A stretch of DNA of 64,000 bases from positions 124,001-188,000 of the forward strand of contig CATOSA010000008.1 in the NCBI GenBank assembly GCA_951812315.1, given 5' to 3'. The translations under genes were made by a program, and so were the position numbers. The first letter of the stretch is position 1. Every line of letters begins with the position of its first letter. The notes beneath the pieces are model-generated. The model did not search any database, was not told the DNA's origin, and worked only from the letters and a program-made list of their open reading frames with translations. Positions 61,441 to 64,000 of this stretch are shown here, one piece after another. This DNA comes from an uncultured Burkholderiales bacterium (GTDB lineage: Bacteria > Pseudomonadota > Gammaproteobacteria > Burkholderiales > Eutrophovitaceae).

Positions 61441-62748
61441 CTATTTTAGTAGGCCCGGCAAATAAAGAATAATATTCGGGAAGGCCATCAGCAGGATCAC
61501 GACGATGAGGTCGGCGAGCAGGAACCAGAACACGCCGTAGAAAATGCGGCTGGTGGTCGTGAGGTTGCCGACCACACCCTTGATCACGAACACGTTGAGA
61601 CCGATTGGCGGCGTGATCATGCCGATCTCGAGAAACTTGGTCAGCAGTACACCGAACCAGATCAGGCTCAGACCTGCCGAGTCGATAATCGGCAGAACGA
61701 TTGGCAGGGTAAGGAGCATCGCACCCAGCGGCTCGAGGAACATCCCGAGTAACAGGTAGATCAGCGAAATGCCGATCATCAGCAAGATCCAATGCGCCCC
61801 CGCTTCAACGATGATTTCGGACAGGTAATCACCAGCACCGCTCAATGCCAGGAATCGGGTTAAAAGGCTCGCGCCGATCGCGATAATGAACAGCGCGCCC
61901 GAGGTCAGCATGGTTTCCAGCAATGCGTTCTTGAAGTGTAGCCATGACAACGAACCTTTCGTTGCCGCGATCAACAGCGCCAGTGAAGCACCTGCCGCCC
62001 CTGCTTCAGTGGGCGTAAATATTCCGCCGAACAGACCACCAAAGACGCCGAGAACCAGAAGCACGACCGGCCAGACTTCTTTCAAGGCCTCGAGCTTCTC
62101 GGCCATTGACACTGGTTCCGTCAGGCGCGGTGCAAGTGCCGGCTTCAGCCCTGACCGGATCATAATGACACTGACGTAACCAACCACGGTAAGCACACCG
62201 GCGCCGACACCACCGAGGAACAAATGACTGATCGGGACTTCGGCGATGATGCCGTAAAGAATCATCAGCAGGCTCGGCGGTATCAGCGCGCCAATAGTAC
62301 CCGCGGCAGCGACGGTGCCGGTGGCAAGGCCGGAGTCATATCTGGCGCGAATCATCTCGGGCACTGCAATGCGGCCCATCGCCGCTGAACAGGCGACAGA
62401 CGAACCCGTGACCGCAGCAAAGCCCGCCGCGCCAAACACAGTGGCGACGGCCAGTCCACCGGGCAGTCGTCCCAGCCACAGCCGTGCCGCATTGAACAAG
62501 CCTTTGGTCAGTCCGGCGTGGTAACAAAAGAAGCCCATCAGCAGAAACATTGGCACCGAACTGAGCTGCCAGGTAGCGGCGAAACTGTAGGGCACCACAC
62601 CGAGCATGCCCCAGGCGGACTTGTAACCCACCAGGTACCAGATGCCGCCAAACGAAACGCAGATCAGGCTGACGCCTATCGGGACCCTGAGCGCGATCAG
62701 GAAAAGAAGAACCCCGATACCCAGGAAGCCGACATAAATATCGTCCAT
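61441..62748 (-). CDS. dctM: TRAP transporter large permease subunit
   Basis: Membrane subunit of 435 residues with about 12 transmembrane helices. It starts VGFLGIGVLLFLIALRVPIG and contains GRLPGGLAVATVFGAAGFAA and SSVACSAAMGRIAVPEM, the DctM family signature, and YLLLGMFLEPLGAMLLTLPI. It carries the solute with a sodium or proton gradient. It follows DctQ by 6 bp and ends the three-gene TRAP operon. Substrate class is not readable here; many relatives move C4-dicarboxylates, sialic acid or other organic acids. Confidence 0.93.
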   Translation of the reverse strand: MDDIYVGFLGIGVLLFLIALRVPIGVSLICVSFGGIWYLVGYKSAWGMLGVVPYSFAATWQLSSVPMFLLMGFFCYHAGLTKGLFNAARLWLGRLPGGLAVATVFGAAGFAAVTGSSVACSAAMGRIAVPEMIRARYDSGLATGTVAAAGTIGALIPPSLLMILYGIIAEVPISHLFLGGVGAGVLTVVGYVSVIMIRSGLKPALAPRLTEPVSMAEKLEALKEVWPVVLLVLGVFGGLFGGIFTPTEAGAAGASLALLIAATKGSLSWLHFKNALLETMLTSGALFIIAIGASLLTRFLALSGAGDYLSEIIVEAGAHWILLMIGISLIYLLLGMFLEPLGAMLLTLPIVLPIIDSAGLSLIWFGVLLTKFLEIGMITPPIGLNVFVIKGVVGNLTTTSRIFYGVFWFLLADLIVVILLMAFPNIILYLPGLLK

Positions 62749-62754
62749 GGCGGT

Positions 62755-63294
62755 CTAGTTCTCCGGCGGTTGCGTGGGCGCAACGCCATCACCGATGACA
62801 TCCTCGGTGCGGGTGATATAGGCCGCGAAGCGATACAGCACGACCAAGGTCATGAGACCGCAGCCGATCGGCAGAATGTAATACGACGGCCACGTGATCA
62901 TTTTCGTGCTCTGCTCCATTGCGAACGTACCCATCTCATGGCTGATACGGGCTTCCTGCCACGTACGGTAGGTGAGCATGGCGAACACCACGGCGGACAG
63001 CAGATAGACCCAGGAATAAAGGTGATGCTGAACGCGCTGCGGGAACAACTCGGTGAGCACTTCAACGCTGATGTGAGCGCGCCGACTTTCCGCGTATGCA
63101 AGCGGCATAAAAGCCAGCAGGACCATGTAGTAGTTCGATACCAGCGCGATGGTCGCCGGGATCGGCGCGTTGAAAAGAAACTTGCCGATGACGTCGGCAG
63201 TTATGTGCACCATCATCAGTGCAACCGCGAGCATGCCTACAAACGTGCTCACTCCGATTGAGCGCGCCAGAAAACGACCAAACGCCGACATCAA
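62755..63294 (-). CDS. dctQ: TRAP transporter small permease subunit
   Basis: A 179-residue membrane protein with four helices (FVGMLAVALMMVHITADVIG, IALVSNYYMVLLAFMPLAYA, LYSWVYLLSAVVFAMLTYRT, SYYILPIGCGLMTLVVLYRF) and the DctQ-family EEARISHE-like loop (WQEARISHEMGTFAMEQSTK). It joins DctM in the permease and is 6 bp upstream of it, 47 bp after the solute-binding gene. Confidence 0.9.
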   Translation of the reverse strand: MMSAFGRFLARSIGVSTFVGMLAVALMMVHITADVIGKFLFNAPIPATIALVSNYYMVLLAFMPLAYAESRRAHISVEVLTELFPQRVQHHLYSWVYLLSAVVFAMLTYRTWQEARISHEMGTFAMEQSTKMITWPSYYILPIGCGLMTLVVLYRFAAYITRTEDVIGDGVAPTQPPEN

Positions 63295-63341
63295 ATGCCC
63301 TTCACTACCTTAGTCTGCGGATTTACGACCGCGTGCCTGTG

Positions 63342-64000
63342 TTACATGCCATAGGTCTTGGGATCGATCTTGGAATAGATTTCTTTCCAATAGACTTCGG
63401 CAAGCGCTTCCGGGTCATTTTCAAGACCCTCTGTCAGTTTTTTCCACTTTTCCAGCAGACCGGTAAAGCGGGCGATTTTTGCCTTGACGCCATCCAGTCC
63501 ATATGCGGTCGTGAATTCACGACCCACCTGGTCGAGATCACGGTTCACGAAATCGTCCGACGCCGCAAGCACATCAGCTGGCGCAGCAATCACCTCGATC
63601 CCCTTTTCTGCCGCAGTAGTCAGATTCTCGTTAGCCAGCGCGTGATATCTCGAGATGACGATCGAGTTGGCGCGCGGTGCGCCCTTGAGCATGACCTGGC
63701 GTTCTTCGACGCTCAGATCCCGCCAGGTTTCCAGATTGACATTGGTCGTGGCGACACCTGCAAATACTCCACCTGGAATCGCCGGAACGATGTACTTGGT
63801 TACATCAAAAAGTGACAGGTTCGACAATTCAGTTGCAGACATCATGTTGCAGTCCACAACACCCTGGCCCATCGCTTCGTACACGTCGTTTGCCGGAAGC
63901 GACACCGCGACGCCGCCAAAATGCTCCGACCAGCGACTGAAATTTGCAGCTCCGGAACGATAGCGCTTGCCTTTGAGATCGGCGATCGTGCGTAGCGGCT
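63342..64000 (-). CDS. dctP: TRAP transporter substrate-binding protein (partial)
   Basis: C-terminal part of a periplasmic DctP/SBP; the frame runs off the right window edge, so the N-terminus is missing. The GTG at 63905 is not the start, since coding sequence (RTIADLKGKRYRSGAANFSR, then WSEHFGGVA) continues upstream. Signatures: LPANDVYEAMGQGVVDCNMM, LFDVTKYIVPAIPGGVFAGV and a conserved helical end GLLEKWKKLTEGLENDPEAL. It delivers the solute to the DctQM permease. Confidence 0.9.
   Translation of the reverse strand, partial: PLRTIADLKGKRYRSGAANFSRWSEHFGGVAVSLPANDVYEAMGQGVVDCNMMSATELSNLSLFDVTKYIVPAIPGGVFAGVATTNVNLETWRDLSVEERQVMLKGAPRANSIVISRYHALANENLTTAAEKGIEVIAAPADVLAASDDFVNRDLDQVGREFTTAYGLDGVKAKIARFTGLLEKWKKLTEGLENDPEALAEVYWKEIYSKIDPKTYGM

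Overview
The window reads as the chromosome of a betaproteobacterium: a GC-moderate, gene-dense genome with acyl-CoA, CoA-hydratase and TRAP-type uptake genes, molybdo-hydroxylases, a GlrK/GlrR-type two-component locus, DUF4124, a PEP-CTERM sorting tail and IS3/IS1182 elements. The class is inferred from gene content; no rRNA or marker tree is available here. No complete novel defence or mobile system was found. The most unusual content is decay: an amber codon in prkA, a frameshift in yeaH, a collapsed glrK-qseG-glrR locus, a gene split by an IS1182 copy with a clean target duplication, and many short tandem duplications.

Layout. 1-1.8 kb: remains of a sensor kinase, a QseG-like lipoprotein and the last third of its sigma-54 response regulator, closed by a 168-bp MITE-like hairpin. 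2-15.4 kb: metabolic core with small lipoproteins, glutaryl-CoA dehydrogenase, an SDR, XdhC, an isoquinoline-oxidoreductase-like molybdo-hydroxylase pair, a four-gene catabolic operon (thioesterase, DODA-type dioxygenase, MaoC hydratase, HpaI aldolase), a DapA-like aldolase, ComB and a second MaoC protein.

15.4-23.6 kb is an accessory region around tRNA-Arg(CCU). It holds two diverged direct copies of a decayed DUF5681-like segment, an IS3 element beside a DUF4189-like repeat gene, a broken trypsin-like protease, a broken RepA-like ATPase, a PEP-CTERM tail fragment and several small unknown genes. It looks like an old, degraded genomic island.

23.6-38.1 kb returns to catabolism: 3-hydroxyacyl-CoA dehydrogenase with two acyl-CoA dehydrogenases; then omega-amino-acid transaminase, an M81/MlrC hydrolase and MmsA in one direction, which fits release, deamination and oxidation of a beta- or omega-amino acid; a PPOX flavoprotein; a PhyH dioxygenase; and a three-subunit xanthine-dehydrogenase-family enzyme with a MoaD-like protein.

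38.1-43.6 kb is the conserved stress/starvation set prkA-yeaH-spoVR behind a possible sigma-54 promoter, with the first two genes interrupted. 43.6-47.2 kb has a 3-hydroxyisobutyrate-dehydrogenase-family gene and a tightly overlapping alkylation-repair operon (ada, an unassigned 2OG-Fe(II) oxygenase, alkB). 47.2-64 kb has a formate-dehydrogenase-like molybdoprotein, the IS1182-split deacylase, two envelope lipoproteins (MliC-like, lipocalin), an SDR, an ankyrin protein, an MFS transporter, a NUDIX-MBL fusion, a DUF4124 protein, a flavin reductase and a TRAP transporter cut by the window end.
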